Numbered from the stretch's first letter, positions 1 through 9,111 are shown. The stretch: DNA of 64,000 nt from Flavobacterium sp. 9 (GCF_002754195.1 NZ_PEEU01000001.1:3410001-3474000); one strand, 5' to 3'. Numbers and translations: made by a program. Notes: generated from the sequence alone by a model not told the origin.

Positions 1-2
1 CG

Positions 3-89
3 TGGAACATTGAGCAAATTCCCCACATTGATGATTGGTGTTGGGATTCTTTAGGAAAATTGGTCACTGAGTTGATTTTATTTGGTTAG
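3..89 (+). CDS. C-terminal end of an unidentified protein (partial)
   Basis: An open frame enters from the left edge and ends at a TAG at 87-89, giving a 28-residue tail rich in Trp and acidic residues (IPHIDDWCWDSLGKL). A strong hairpin terminator 60 bases downstream supports a real gene end on this strand. The tail is too short to assign a family. Its position just before a secreted-peptide precursor means it could be part of that locus, but nothing seen here proves it. Confidence 0.4.
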   Translation, partial: WNIEQIPHIDDWCWDSLGKLVTELILFG

Positions 90-150
90 GGTTAACCAGT
101 GCCATGTCCTACAGAAATTGGATTACTGATAATAGCGTTTTTAAATACTT

Positions 151-187
151 AACAGAAAGGAGAATTATTTCCTTTCTGTTTTTTTTA
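151..187 (+). terminator. Rho-independent terminator
   Basis: Perfect 11-bp stem (AACAGAAAGGA paired with TCCTTTCTGTT), 8-base loop, then a run of seven T. It separates the partial gene at the left edge from the first peptide precursor. Confidence 0.85.
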
Positions 188-230
188 TTTATAGAATAAC
201 CAGTAATAATTACAATGCTAGCTTTTTAGC

Positions 231-289
231 AGACAGATGCTTCAACTGTCTTGAAATGATTGAAGTAATAACAAATCAAAAAACAAATT
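231..289 (+). promoter_or_regulatory. Leader of peptide precursor 1, with hairpin
   Basis: The 59 bases before the start codon begin with AGACAG and pair with CTGTCT at 246-251. The same arrangement, at nearly the same distance (61 bases) from the start codon and with similar intervening sequence, precedes the second precursor (4508-4568). The shared leader suggests duplication or common control. Whether it acts as DNA or RNA is not known. Confidence 0.45.
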
Positions 290-481
290 ATGAAAAAATT
301 GAAAGATTTAATCGGAGTTGAAATTTTAAGTGTTAGTGAAAAGAAAAGTATTAACGGCGGAGGTGTCGGAATGGAGGCTTGTTATTGCCCTGGAACTGGT
401 ATTTTTGCTGGAGTTATACATCCGGGTGAAGGTGAAACTTGTGCAGCAGTTATTGAAGAAAACTGTTGGTTAGATAACTAA
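290..481 (+). CDS. Double-glycine leader secreted peptide precursor 1
   Basis: A 63-residue precursor. The first ~24 residues look like the Bacteroidota GG-leader (start MKKLKDLIGVEIL, ending INGG), the signal cut by C39 peptidases of ABC exporters. Cleavage after GG would release a 39-residue core beginning GVGMEACYC, with four Cys, many Gly and few basic residues. The exporter with a C39 domain lies 315 bases downstream on the same strand and a second precursor follows it. No modification enzyme (radical SAM, LanM, YcaO, ATP-grasp) is visible in the window, so an unmodified or disulfide-bonded bacteriocin-like peptide is the simplest reading. Activity is inferred. The assignment as a GG-leader peptide is fairly secure. 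Confidence 0.75.
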   Translation: MKKLKDLIGVEILSVSEKKSINGGGVGMEACYCPGTGIFAGVIHPGEGETCAAVIEENCWLDN

Positions 482-503
482 TTTTCATATTTAGAACCAA
501 AAA

Positions 504-537
504 AACCGCCTTATATTTTTATTTTGGCGGTTCTTTT
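504..537 (+). terminator. Terminator after peptide precursor 1
   Basis: Seven-bp stem AACCGCC / GGCGGTT with a 15-base AT loop and a short CTTTT tail. The remaining ~260 bases up to the exporter are AT-rich; I see no further gene in them. Confidence 0.55.
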
Positions 538-795
538 GTATAAATATTTGAATTTATTTCTTTAACCGTTTCTTCAATAAAGTATTTCTCTTTACATTTT
601 TATAATAATTCTTTTGTTCCAATAAGCCTTTTAATTTACAAGCAGAAATTGAAAGTTTTACACATTTAATAACGCAACATTTATTTTGGCTAAAGAAGAA
701 TTATAAAGGAAATAAAAATAGTTAGAAAAGTTCTTGATAAATATTACATTAGCAAAACTAAAATTTACCATAAAAGGTAGGAAATTAATTAAGAA

Positions 796-2988
796 TTGAA
801 AAAATTTACCAATTATATACAAGCTGATCATAAGGATTGCGGCCCAACATGTTTAAAAATAATAGCAAAACATTACGGTAAGACAATCAACATTCAGGAG
901 TTGAGGGACATTAGCGAAACAACTCGGGAGGGAAGTAATTTGCTTTTTTTAAGTGATGCTGCAGAGAAAATTGGTTTTAGAACCCTTGGTGTAAAAATAA
1001 GTGCCGAAAGATTAGACGAAGCCCCACTTCCATGTATTTTGCATTGGAACCAGAATCACTATGTAGTACTTTATAAAATAAAGAAAGGTACTTATTATAT
1101 TTCAGATCCGGCTTTTGGTCTGATTCAGTATAATAAACAGGATTTTTTTAAATTCTGGATTGGAAATAATGCCGATGAAACTACAGAAGAAGGAATCGCA
1201 TTATTGATCGAAGCAACGCCTAAATTTTTCCAATCTGATTTTGATAAGGAAGACCACAAAGGATTAGGATTCAAATTACTGTCACAATATGTTTTAAGAT
1301 ATAAATCGTTTTTGATTCAATTAAGCATAGGGTTATTGGCTAGTAGTTTGATACAGCTAATTTTCCCGTTTTTAACCCAAAGTATTGTAGATATTGGGAT
1401 TCAGAATCAAAATATTCATTTTATTTATTTAATACTCTTCGCGCAATTGTTTCTTTTTGCAGGAAGAACAGGTTTGGAACTTATCAGAAGTTGGATATTA
1501 CTGCATCTTTCTACCCGAATAAACATCTCGCTGATTTCAGATTTCTTTATAAAACTAATGAATCTGCCTATTTCATTTTTTGATGTACGTATGACAGGAG
1601 ATATCATGCAAAGGATTAACGATCATCGAAGGATCGAAAAAATTCTGACGACTTCATCAATAAATGTTTTATTTTCTGTGATCAACATGTTTGTCATGGG
1701 AGGCGTTTTGGCATACTTTAACCTTCAGATTTTCTTTGTTTTCTTTGTCGGAAGTTTTTTTTATTTCGGATGGATTACCCTGTTTTTAAAACGACGAGAA
1801 GTTCTGGATTACAAACGATTTGCTGAAGTTTCGCAAGAACAGAGTAAAGTGATGGAGCTTATCAACGGAATGCAGGAAATCAAACTCCACAATGCCGAAA
1901 AACAAAAACGCTGGGGCTGGGAATATGTTCAGGCAAGACTTTTTAGAGTTTCGATAAAAGGATTGGTTTTAGAACAAACTCAAACCATTGGGTCCTCTGT
2001 AATAAATGAGCTGAAGAATATTTTTATCATATTTTTATCCGCAAAATTAGTGATTGATGGCTCAATAACCCTTGGGATGATGTTGGCTATTAGTTCAATT
2101 GTGGGAAGTTTAAACGGACCAATTACTCAACTTATAGAATTTGTCAGAGAACTTCAGGATGCAAAAATCTCTTTGGCGAGATTGTCTGAAATTCATGAAA
2201 AAGAAGATGAAACCGAGCAAGAAGAGCATCAGACCCATGAAGTTCCATATGATTCAGATATTGAGATAAAGAATGTTTCGTATCGTTATTTGGGATCTGA
2301 TATTCCGGTTTTGGATGATTTGAGTTTAATAATTCCATCCAATAAAGTAACAGCAATAGTGGGTGTTAGCGGAAGCGGAAAAACCACTTTGATGAAATTG
2401 CTCCTTAAATTTTATGAACCTGAAAAAGGAGAAATCAATATTGGCAATTCACAGTTAAAAAACATTTCGCAAAAAGCCTGGAGATCCAATATTGGCGCCG
2501 TTATGCAGGAAGGCTTTATTTTTAATGACACCATCGCCAATAACATAGCAATAGGAGTTGACAAAGTTGATAAAGAACGCTTAATATATGCCGCAGATGT
2601 AGCTAATATAAAAGAATATATATCAAGTTTGCCATTGGGTTATAACACAAAAATTGGCTCAGAAGGAACAGGAATGAGCACTGGACAAAAACAACGATTA
2701 CTGATTGCAAGAGCTGTTTATAAAAATCCGGAGATATTATTTTTTGACGAAGCAACATCGGCATTAGATGCTAATAATGAGAAAGAAATTATGCGAAAGC
2801 TTGATGTTTTCTTCAAAGAAAAAACCGTCGTGGTAATTGCACACCGTTTAAGCACGGTGATGAATGCGGATCAGATTGTAGTTCTGGATAAAGGAAAAAT
2901 TATCGAAATCGGATCACACTCGGCATTAGTACAACAAAAAGGAAATTATTTTGAATTGGTTCGAAACCAATTACAATTAGGAAATTAA
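796..2988 (+). CDS. Peptidase-containing ABC exporter (PCAT, C39 family)
   Basis: A 730-residue fused protease, membrane domain and ATPase that cuts GG-leaders and exports the core peptide across the inner membrane. The C39 peptidase occupies ~1-140: Gln9, catalytic Cys15 in DCGPTCL, His88 in NQNHYVV, Asp104 in SDPAFG. Membrane segments span ~165-450. The ATPase has Walker A GVSGSGKTT (~523-531), a signature with STGQ instead of SGGQ (~628), Walker B FFDEATSALD (~650) and H-loop IAHRLSTV. The start is TTG: a TAA lies in frame two codons upstream at 790-792 and the peptidase begins at once, so no longer ATG start is possible. The HlyD partner starts 3 bases after its stop. The two precursors flanking this pair are its likely cargo. 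Confidence 0.93.
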   Translation: MKKFTNYIQADHKDCGPTCLKIIAKHYGKTINIQELRDISETTREGSNLLFLSDAAEKIGFRTLGVKISAERLDEAPLPCILHWNQNHYVVLYKIKKGTYYISDPAFGLIQYNKQDFFKFWIGNNADETTEEGIALLIEATPKFFQSDFDKEDHKGLGFKLLSQYVLRYKSFLIQLSIGLLASSLIQLIFPFLTQSIVDIGIQNQNIHFIYLILFAQLFLFAGRTGLELIRSWILLHLSTRINISLISDFFIKLMNLPISFFDVRMTGDIMQRINDHRRIEKILTTSSINVLFSVINMFVMGGVLAYFNLQIFFVFFVGSFFYFGWITLFLKRREVLDYKRFAEVSQEQSKVMELINGMQEIKLHNAEKQKRWGWEYVQARLFRVSIKGLVLEQTQTIGSSVINELKNIFIIFLSAKLVIDGSITLGMMLAISSIVGSLNGPITQLIEFVRELQDAKISLARLSEIHEKEDETEQEEHQTHEVPYDSDIEIKNVSYRYLGSDIPVLDDLSLIIPSNKVTAIVGVSGSGKTTLMKLLLKFYEPEKGEINIGNSQLKNISQKAWRSNIGAVMQEGFIFNDTIANNIAIGVDKVDKERLIYAADVANIKEYISSLPLGYNTKIGSEGTGMSTGQKQRLLIARAVYKNPEILFFDEATSALDANNEKEIMRKLDVFFKEKTVVVIAHRLSTVMNADQIVVLDKGKIIEIGSHSALVQQKGNYFELVRNQLQLGN

Positions 2989-2991
2989 ATC

Positions 2992-4281
2992 ATGGCAGAA
3001 GATACATTTGAATTACGAAGCGAAGAAGTACAGGACATTCTAACCAAGGTACCACACTGGATGATACGTTGGGGAACCGTTTTGATATTTACTATTATAT
3101 TTTTGTTGTTTTTTGTGTCCTGGTTTATCAAATATCCGGATGTTGTAAATACCGAAATTGTGATCACAACAAATATTCCGCCAGAGAAAATAGTTTCGAA
3201 ATCATCAGGCAGAATCGAAGCTATTTTGGTAAAGAATAAAGCAATAGTTCCTAAAAATACAACATTGGCTATTATTGAAAATACAGCCAATTATAAAGAT
3301 GTTTTTTTACTAAAAAGTATAGTTGACAAGTACAATGTCAACGATTCAAAAAAAGCATTTCCATTTGCTTTGCTCAAAAACAGTCAGTTGGGTGAGATTG
3401 AAAGTGCCTTTGCAGTTTTTCAAAAAGATTATCAGGCAGAACAATTAAATGAAGATTTACAACCCTTTGAAGTAGAAAGTCGGGCACAGGTTTCGGAGAA
3501 AGTTCAGATCAAAGAAAGACTGGAAATTCTGCAACAGCAAAAAGTGATAAACGAGAGCGAATTGCAGCTTCAGAAAAATGAAATTGCACGTTTTGAAACC
3601 TTGTTCAATAAAGGGATTATCTCGGCACAGGAAATGGAGGCCAAGAAGCTGACTTACCTACAGGCCCAGAAGAGTTATAAGGGCTTATTATCGTCGATTT
3701 CGCAATTAAGGTCCTCTTTGATTGATAATACAAAATCAAGCCAGAATTCGCATATAAATAGCACTAAAGAAGAAGTTAACCTGGGACGTAACATGGCACA
3801 ATCGTTTTATCAGCTCAAAAAAGTGATAAAAGACTGGGAATTGGCATACACCTTAAAAACATCCGTAAGCGGAGTAGTTACTTTTTTGCAGGTTTGGACA
3901 GAGAATCAAACAATAAATGTTGGTGATAATGTTTTTTCTATAATTCCCGATGCTAAAAATGGTTTTGTTGGAAAAGTAAAAGCGCCTGCGTTGAATTCAG
4001 GTAAAATAAAAGTAGGTCAAAAAGTAAACATCAGACTGGCAAATTTCCCGGACAGAGAATTTGGTGTCCTAAGAGGCAAAATCAAAAATATTTCTCTGGT
4101 TCCCGACAAAGACGGAAATCTGTTACTGGATGTCGCACTACCAAATGGACTGGAAACCTCATATAAAAAACAAATTGTATTTCAACAAGAAATGAAAGGT
4201 AGCGCCGAAATCGTAACCGAAGATTTGAGATTGATCGAAAGAATCCTGTATCAGTTTAAGAGTATTTTTGAACAGGTTTAA
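2992..4281 (+). CDS. HlyD-family membrane fusion protein of peptide exporter
   Basis: A 429-residue periplasmic adaptor linking the ABC exporter to an outer-membrane channel. A short cytoplasmic N-terminus is followed by one membrane helix (~27-46), a lipoyl/barrel half (IVSKSSGRIEAILVKNK), a long Gln/Glu/Lys-rich coiled-coil hairpin (~140-250), then the returning barrel domain with VGDNVFSIIPDAKNGFVGKV. It lies 3 bases after the PCAT gene, so the pair is almost certainly co-transcribed. No TolC-like gene is present here; a shared outer-membrane factor elsewhere is presumed. Confidence 0.9.
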   Translation: MAEDTFELRSEEVQDILTKVPHWMIRWGTVLIFTIIFLLFFVSWFIKYPDVVNTEIVITTNIPPEKIVSKSSGRIEAILVKNKAIVPKNTTLAIIENTANYKDVFLLKSIVDKYNVNDSKKAFPFALLKNSQLGEIESAFAVFQKDYQAEQLNEDLQPFEVESRAQVSEKVQIKERLEILQQQKVINESELQLQKNEIARFETLFNKGIISAQEMEAKKLTYLQAQKSYKGLLSSISQLRSSLIDNTKSSQNSHINSTKEEVNLGRNMAQSFYQLKKVIKDWELAYTLKTSVSGVVTFLQVWTENQTINVGDNVFSIIPDAKNGFVGKVKAPALNSGKIKVGQKVNIRLANFPDREFGVLRGKIKNISLVPDKDGNLLLDVALPNGLETSYKKQIVFQQEMKGSAEIVTEDLRLIERILYQFKSIFEQV

Positions 4282-4494
4282 CGTTTCAATCTTATAGTAG
4301 TTGAAAATGTTTTTTTGTTTTCAAATACTGGCTTTATTAACAAAATTAATAAGTAATGTTTTTGTTTTTTAACGGCATGGTTAGTTTTTTTTACAATTAA
4401 TGAATAGTTTTAGTTAGATTTTTTATTTATTGATCATTTGAAGTTTTTTATTTTAAAATGATCCTTTGATTAGATTCAAAACATTAAAAATATT

Positions 4495-4568
4495 CTTGCG
4501 CAAGATTAGACAGGAGACTCAAATGTCTTTAATTGATTGGGTTGTAAACTAACAAAAAAACTAGAATT
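4495..4568 (+). promoter_or_regulatory. Leader of peptide precursor 2, with palindrome and hairpin
   Basis: Contains the 10-bp palindrome CTTGCGCAAG (4495-4504), then AGACA (4508-4512) pairing with TGTCT (4524-4528), and an A-rich stretch up to the ATG. From 4508 on it aligns with the leader of precursor 1 (231-289). The upstream intergenic stretch 4282-4494 is AT-rich and shows no gene. Confidence 0.45.
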
Positions 4569-4748
4569 ATGTTAAAAAAGATTTTAAATTTAGTTGGAGT
4601 AGAAGAGTTAACTGATGCACAGAAAAAAGCACTTAAAGGTGGTGACTGGCGTTATTCAGAAGCAACAGGATATTGTGTTAATCCAAGTCCTACTTGTGGA
4701 GGTGTTTATCCTGTAAAATATCCGGGAAACTGGTGTTGTGAAAAATAG
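4569..4748 (+). CDS. Double-glycine leader secreted peptide precursor 2 (59 aa)
   Basis: A short gene, easily lost under a 60-residue cutoff. The leader MLKKILNLVGVEELTDAQK...KGG follows the same plan as precursor 1 (K-K-x-L-x-x-L-hydrophobic-GVE-x-L, then GG at 24-25). The 34-residue core begins DWRYSEATGYC, contains four Cys (the last two adjacent, WCCEK), and is rich in Tyr, Pro and Gly. It lacks sequence similarity to core 1 but shares the Cys number. It sits 288 bases after the HlyD gene and is preceded by the shared leader region. Likely matured by the C39 domain of the adjacent exporter. Four Cys would allow two disulfides, as in some class II bacteriocins; that is inference. Confidence 0.78.
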   Translation: MLKKILNLVGVEELTDAQKKALKGGDWRYSEATGYCVNPSPTCGGVYPVKYPGNWCCEK

Positions 4749-4766
4749 TCTTTAAAGTATTTTTTA

Positions 4767-4794
4767 ATAGAGAGAAGGCTTGCTTTCTCTCTAT
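4767..4794 (+). terminator. Possible terminator after peptide precursor 2
   Basis: Ten-bp stem (TAGAGAGAA with TTCTCTCTA plus one A-T pair) and an 8-base loop. The following bases are AT-rich but lack a clean T-run, so termination may be partial and the S41 peptidase gene could be read through. Confidence 0.45.
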
Positions 4795-4847
4795 ATATAA
4801 TTTTAAAATTAAACCAAATCATTAATTAACCCCGAATTATCTGTTTG

Positions 4848-6488
4848 ATGAAAAGAATTTTAGCCCTTATTCTTATTTTATTATTTCAAAACTCTTTTTC
4901 AAAACCCATTAACGAAGCTCAAAAACTGGCTGCAACTTGCAAAGTTTGGGGTTTTCTGAAATTTTATCATCCGAATGTGACAGATGGAAGTAAAAATTGG
5001 GATGAACAATTGTTTCAAGTTTTACCAAAAGTAGAAGAGGCTCAATCTGCCGAAGCATTTTCATTAGTAATTGAAAACTGGATTATCTCTTTAGGAGAAA
5101 TTAAAAAATATGAAGTTCCAAAATCGACAGTAAAAAAGGAATCGTTTGATAAAAACTTCAATTTGTCCTGGATTTCAAAAAGTGATTTGTTTTCTAAATC
5201 ACTTTCAAAAAAACTCAAATTTATTGAAGAAAACAGGATTCAGGGAAAACAATTTTATTACACTTCAGATCCTTATATCAAAGTTCAAAACGAAATTAAA
5301 TATCCGGATTTTAAATGGACCGATAAGAATTTGCGTCTTTTGGCCCTTTTTCGTTATTGGAATCAAATGGAATATTTTTTTCCATACAAATATAAAATGG
5401 ATGAAAATTGGGATAATGTTTTGATCGAAATGTTGCCCAGATTTATAGCGCCGGAATCTGAAAAGGATTTTGTTTTGGCCATGCGTGAAATATCAGTAAA
5501 ACTGGATGACACACATGCATCTACACAAACAGGCAAGATGTTTGATTATTTTGGAGATAAATTCACTCCTTTTGATGTGGTATTTATTGATAATAAAGCA
5601 GTTGTTGTCAATTTGAAAAATGATTCTTTGGCAAAAGTAGATGATGTCAGAATTGGAGATGTGATTACAAAAGTAGAAGGAAAGACAGTCGAAAACTTGA
5701 TTAATGAAAATTTAAAATATGCAGAAGGTTCAAATAAACCTGCAATTTTAAAAAATATTTATTGGGCAGTTTTTAATGGAAAAACTGAAACATTTGAAAT
5801 TGAATTTAACCGAAACAATAACACTTCAGTTAAAACTATTAAGCGTTATAAATATCAGAATTTAAAAATTCAGTTTAAAGATGAAGAAAAGTGGAAACTT
5901 TTAGAAGACAATATTGGATATATTGATGTTGAATCCATAAAAGCAGATGAACTTCCGGGAGTTATGGCGCAATTCAAAAACACAAAAGCTATTGTTTTTG
6001 ACGCAAGAAAATATCCTCAGGAACCTAATATTGAAGAAGATATAGCTCAATATTTATATCCGGAAGAAAAAGCGTATGCAAAATTTATTGATGTTGACTT
6101 GACTTATCCCGGCAAATTTACCTGGAGAGAAGATCAAAAAACAGGCAAAGCAAATCCAGATTATTACAAAGGGAAAGTGATTATTTTAGAAAATGAAAAA
6201 ACACAAAGTCATGGAGAACATTTGGTAATGTGTTTACAAGCAGCGCCAAATGCTACAATTATTGGAAGTCAAACTGCCGGTGCAGATGGTGGAACCTGTA
6301 GGTATGAAATCATTAAAGGATATGCAACCATATTTACTGGTTTCGGAATTTTTTATCCCAATAGAAAAGAAACCCAGCGTATTGGTATTGTTCCTGATAT
6401 CGAAGTAAAACCTACTATTTTAGGAATTCAGGAAGGCAAAGATGAGATTCTGGATCGCGCAATTCTTTTTGCTAAAAACGGGAAATAA
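4848..6488 (+). CDS. Exported S41-family peptidase
   Basis: A 546-residue protein with an N-terminal signal peptide (ILALILILLFQNSFS). A PDZ-like segment (DDVRIGDVITKVEGKTV) precedes the C-terminal S41 (tail-specific protease) fold, where the presumed catalytic Ser454 lies in EKTQSHGEHL, followed by TIIGSQTAGADGG. The family cleaves proteins near C-termini in the periplasm. I chose ATG 4848; a TTG directly before it would add one residue. It is followed after 22 bases by a CarboxypepD_reg-like gene. Placement behind the peptide locus might mean a role in peptide turnover or self-protection, but this is a guess. Confidence 0.8.
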   Translation: MKRILALILILLFQNSFSKPINEAQKLAATCKVWGFLKFYHPNVTDGSKNWDEQLFQVLPKVEEAQSAEAFSLVIENWIISLGEIKKYEVPKSTVKKESFDKNFNLSWISKSDLFSKSLSKKLKFIEENRIQGKQFYYTSDPYIKVQNEIKYPDFKWTDKNLRLLALFRYWNQMEYFFPYKYKMDENWDNVLIEMLPRFIAPESEKDFVLAMREISVKLDDTHASTQTGKMFDYFGDKFTPFDVVFIDNKAVVVNLKNDSLAKVDDVRIGDVITKVEGKTVENLINENLKYAEGSNKPAILKNIYWAVFNGKTETFEIEFNRNNNTSVKTIKRYKYQNLKIQFKDEEKWKLLEDNIGYIDVESIKADELPGVMAQFKNTKAIVFDARKYPQEPNIEEDIAQYLYPEEKAYAKFIDVDLTYPGKFTWREDQKTGKANPDYYKGKVIILENEKTQSHGEHLVMCLQAAPNATIIGSQTAGADGGTCRYEIIKGYATIFTGFGIFYPNRKETQRIGIVPDIEVKPTILGIQEGKDEILDRAILFAKNGK

Positions 6489-6510
6489 AAATTGATTTTA
6501 AGCTCAAAAA

Positions 6511-7767
6511 ATGTTAGAATTAAAAAACAAAAAATGGACTCTTTTAATGGTTTTCGTGGTGCAATCTGTTTTGTATTCTCAAAAAACTAAAATTTTATAC
6601 GATGTTTTTAGCATTTCTGGAAAGGTTATAGATTCAAAATCAAACGATAAAATTTCGAATGCTGATCTTTATCTTCTTAATTGCAATAAAAGTGTAGTTG
6701 CTAATTCAGAAGGAGATTTTCAATTCAATATCTCTAAAAGTAGTTTTAATGATAAATTAATTATTTCGGCTTTAGGATATTCTTCAGATACCATTATGGT
6801 TTCAGAACTTGAAAAAAGGCAAAGTGAGTCATTACAGATTAAATTGAATAAAGAAAAAGACGCTGAGATTTTGTTGAATGAAACAATTGTGGTTTCGTCT
6901 AAAAAGAAATCAAATACCTTATCTGCAAAGGCAATCTTAAGCAGAGCAAAGGAAAATATTAAGAAGAATTATTATCAAAAACCATTCAATCAGAAATTCT
7001 TTTTTAGGGCTCAAACCAAAAAAGATAGTGTTTTTACAATAAATGAAGAAGCATCAATTGATACTTACAGTCCAAAAGGAATCAAAGTTTCGGATGATGC
7101 TGCAGCAAATTATTTTGGAGAAATACTACAATTTCGAAAGAAAGTAGATTCAGAAACAATTGAAAATTGGAAAGGAATCGGATATTTTGGAGTGGTGATT
7201 TTTAGGAACATAATGTTAAGTAATCAGAATTTATTATATGAAACAAAAGACTTCGAATTAAAGAAAGAAGGAACAACAACTTATGGTGGCAAAAAGGTGT
7301 ATGTAATTAGTTTTACAAATTTGGCACCTTCTGTTTTTTCTACTGGTTTTGGAAATCCTGGGTCACAATCGGCAATAGGATTTATTTATATTGAAACAGA
7401 TTCTTTTGCAATTGTAAAATTTGAACAATATGTAGTTTTAAATAGAAATAGATCAAATGATAATGATGACATTGTAATAGAATCGTCATTGAAAATGACT
7501 CAAACATATAAAAATGTCAATGGCCACTATTTTATTAATTACTGTAATGAAAAAGTAGAAAGCAACTATTTTTCAGTGTCAAATAAAAAACTTTTAAGCA
7601 GTGAGAATTCAGATTATGATTTAATGTCGGAAGATATTATTATAGAAAAAGTATCAATAATAAAAAGACCAATTGACCGTTTAAAATTAGATCCAAAATT
7701 TGTTGAAGATGTTGAATATTGGAAAAACAATAATTTTATAATCGAGAATAAAAAGATGGAATTTTAA
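6511..7767 (+). CDS. CarboxypepD_reg-like domain surface protein
   Basis: A 418-residue protein with a hydrophobic signal (WTLLMVFVVQSVLYSQ) and an N-terminal CarboxypepD_reg-like beta-sandwich (SISGKVIDSKSNDKISNADLY ... LIISALGYSSD, ~33-105). The rest (KAILSRAKENIKKNYYQKPF onward) resembles Bacteroidota envelope proteins in which this domain precedes an uncharacterised beta-rich region. It starts 22 bases after the S41 peptidase gene, so it is probably co-transcribed. Its 3' end is only 3 bases from the convergent trmN6 gene, leaving no room for a terminator. Function unknown. Confidence 0.7.
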   Translation: MLELKNKKWTLLMVFVVQSVLYSQKTKILYDVFSISGKVIDSKSNDKISNADLYLLNCNKSVVANSEGDFQFNISKSSFNDKLIISALGYSSDTIMVSELEKRQSESLQIKLNKEKDAEILLNETIVVSSKKKSNTLSAKAILSRAKENIKKNYYQKPFNQKFFFRAQTKKDSVFTINEEASIDTYSPKGIKVSDDAAANYFGEILQFRKKVDSETIENWKGIGYFGVVIFRNIMLSNQNLLYETKDFELKKEGTTTYGGKKVYVISFTNLAPSVFSTGFGNPGSQSAIGFIYIETDSFAIVKFEQYVVLNRNRSNDNDDIVIESSLKMTQTYKNVNGHYFINYCNEKVESNYFSVSNKKLLSSENSDYDLMSEDIIIEKVSIIKRPIDRLKLDPKFVEDVEYWKNNNFIIENKKMEF

Positions 7768-7770
7768 AAT

Positions 7771-8484
7771 TTACATCTTCAAATAAAAATCTTTTGTAAG
7801 CGCAATATATTCAGGAGTATAAACATGCCTGTCGATTTCAATAATTAATTCATCGATTTCAACTTCTGGATTTTCATTTCGGCTAAAAGCCAATAAACTG
7901 CGTTTGATTTCAGACTTTGGAGTTCCTTTGACGCGGGTAATTTTTATGGGATATAATTCTGATTCTTTGGCTAAAGTGATGAAGTTTTGTTCTTCTTTAT
8001 AAGGAAGAATTACAGCAAATATTCCATGTTCGGAAAGTAATAAATCGGCAGCTTCAACCAGTTCTTCAAAAGGCATTGCATCTTGAAAACGAGCTAAATC
8101 ACGTTGTTCATTTTCTGTTTTATAATCTTCAGAGTAAAATGGAGGATTTGAAACAATCAGATCGTATTCATCTTCCGGTTCATCAATAAATTCATCTAAA
8201 CCTGCATGAAAACAAAATAAACGGTCTCCCCAAGGTGAGTTTTCAAAATTTCCAACAGCTTGTTCGTAAGCGTCTTCATCAATTTCCAGAGCATCAATTT
8301 GTTCAGCATGAGCTCGCTGAGCAAGCATCAAAGCAATAATTCCGGTTCCTGCACCAATATCTAAAACACTAAACGGATTGTGGTTTATTGGAGCCCAAGA
8401 ACCTAATAAGACGCCATCTGTTCCTACTTTCATAGCGGTTTTATCTTGTTGAATAGAGAATTGCTTGAAAGTGAATTGGGACAT
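7771..8484 (-). CDS. trmN6: tRNA1(Val) (adenine(37)-N6)-methyltransferase
   Basis: A 237-residue SAM-dependent methyltransferase of the YfiC/TrmN6 family, which modifies A37 of tRNA1(Val). Seen: the opening TFKQFSIQQDKTAMKVGTDG typical of the family, SAM-binding motif LDIGAGTGIIALMLAQ (~41-56), and the N6-adenine catalytic motif NPPFY (113-117). Length agrees with the family. It lies downstream of rimM with ~100 bases between, so it may be in the rpsP-rimM transcription unit or have its own promoter. Confidence 0.9.
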   Translation of the reverse strand: MSQFTFKQFSIQQDKTAMKVGTDGVLLGSWAPINHNPFSVLDIGAGTGIIALMLAQRAHAEQIDALEIDEDAYEQAVGNFENSPWGDRLFCFHAGLDEFIDEPEDEYDLIVSNPPFYSEDYKTENEQRDLARFQDAMPFEELVEAADLLLSEHGIFAVILPYKEEQNFITLAKESELYPIKITRVKGTPKSEIKRSLLAFSRNENPEVEIDELIIEIDRHVYTPEYIALTKDFYLKM

Positions 8485-8586
8485 CAGATTTAAAATTTAA
8501 AATTAACGAGTACTGATTTTTCTTTACTAAGAAAGTGAAATTTTTATTTTCGGTTAAACAAATGACCGATTAAACAAATCAACTTT

Positions 8587-9111
8587 TTACAAGTACATTT
8601 CCACCAATCCTTCAGGCAGATTCATGATAACTTTTTTGTTTTCACGATCAATTTTTACAAGGAAATGATCGATCATCGGAATTAGCATTTCGACTTCGCC
8701 ATTTAAAACTTCAAAAAGAGGTTGAGCAGTAGTATCGTTTACGGCAACAATTTTTCCAAAAACGCCTAAACGTTGATCTTCAATTTCAAAACCGATAACT
8801 TCGTGGAAATAAAATTTGTTACCAGAAAGTTTTGGTAACATATTTAAAGGAAGATAAATGGCATTTCCCATAATGGCATCTGCATCTTCTTCGGTATTCA
8901 TGTCTTCAAAACGAATTCTAAGGAAATCGTTTTTGTGTAAAGAGCTTTTTTCAATAAAAAAAGGAACCAAGTGTTTGTTGCATTCAACAAACACTGATTC
9001 CAGATTTTCGTATAACTCAGGCTCGTCCGTGTCTAAATAAGCCAGAACTTCACCTTTGAAACTAAATTTTTTAGCGATTTTACCTAAATAAAAACATTCT
9101 TCTTTACGCAT
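8587..9111 (-). CDS. rimM: Ribosome maturation factor RimM
   Basis: A 174-residue protein with the two RimM beta-barrel parts: an N-terminal region opening with CFYLGKIAKKFSFKGEVLAYL and a C-terminal PRC-barrel containing VIGFEIEDQRLGVFGKIVAV and the LIPMIDHFLVKID stretch. RimM binds ribosomal protein S19 and helps process and fold the 3' domain of 16S rRNA. It starts 15 bases after the rpsP stop, the usual rpsP-rimM pairing, so the two are co-transcribed. Confidence 0.95.
   Translation of the reverse strand: MRKEECFYLGKIAKKFSFKGEVLAYLDTDEPELYENLESVFVECNKHLVPFFIEKSSLHKNDFLRIRFEDMNTEEDADAIMGNAIYLPLNMLPKLSGNKFYFHEVIGFEIEDQRLGVFGKIVAVNDTTAQPLFEVLNGEVEMLIPMIDHFLVKIDRENKKVIMNLPEGLVEMYL

Noticed and set aside
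4848..7767. S41 peptidase and CarboxypepD_reg protein as immunity or processing genes of the peptide locus
   Set aside because: Only proximity supports this; the C39 domain already explains leader removal, so it was not claimed.
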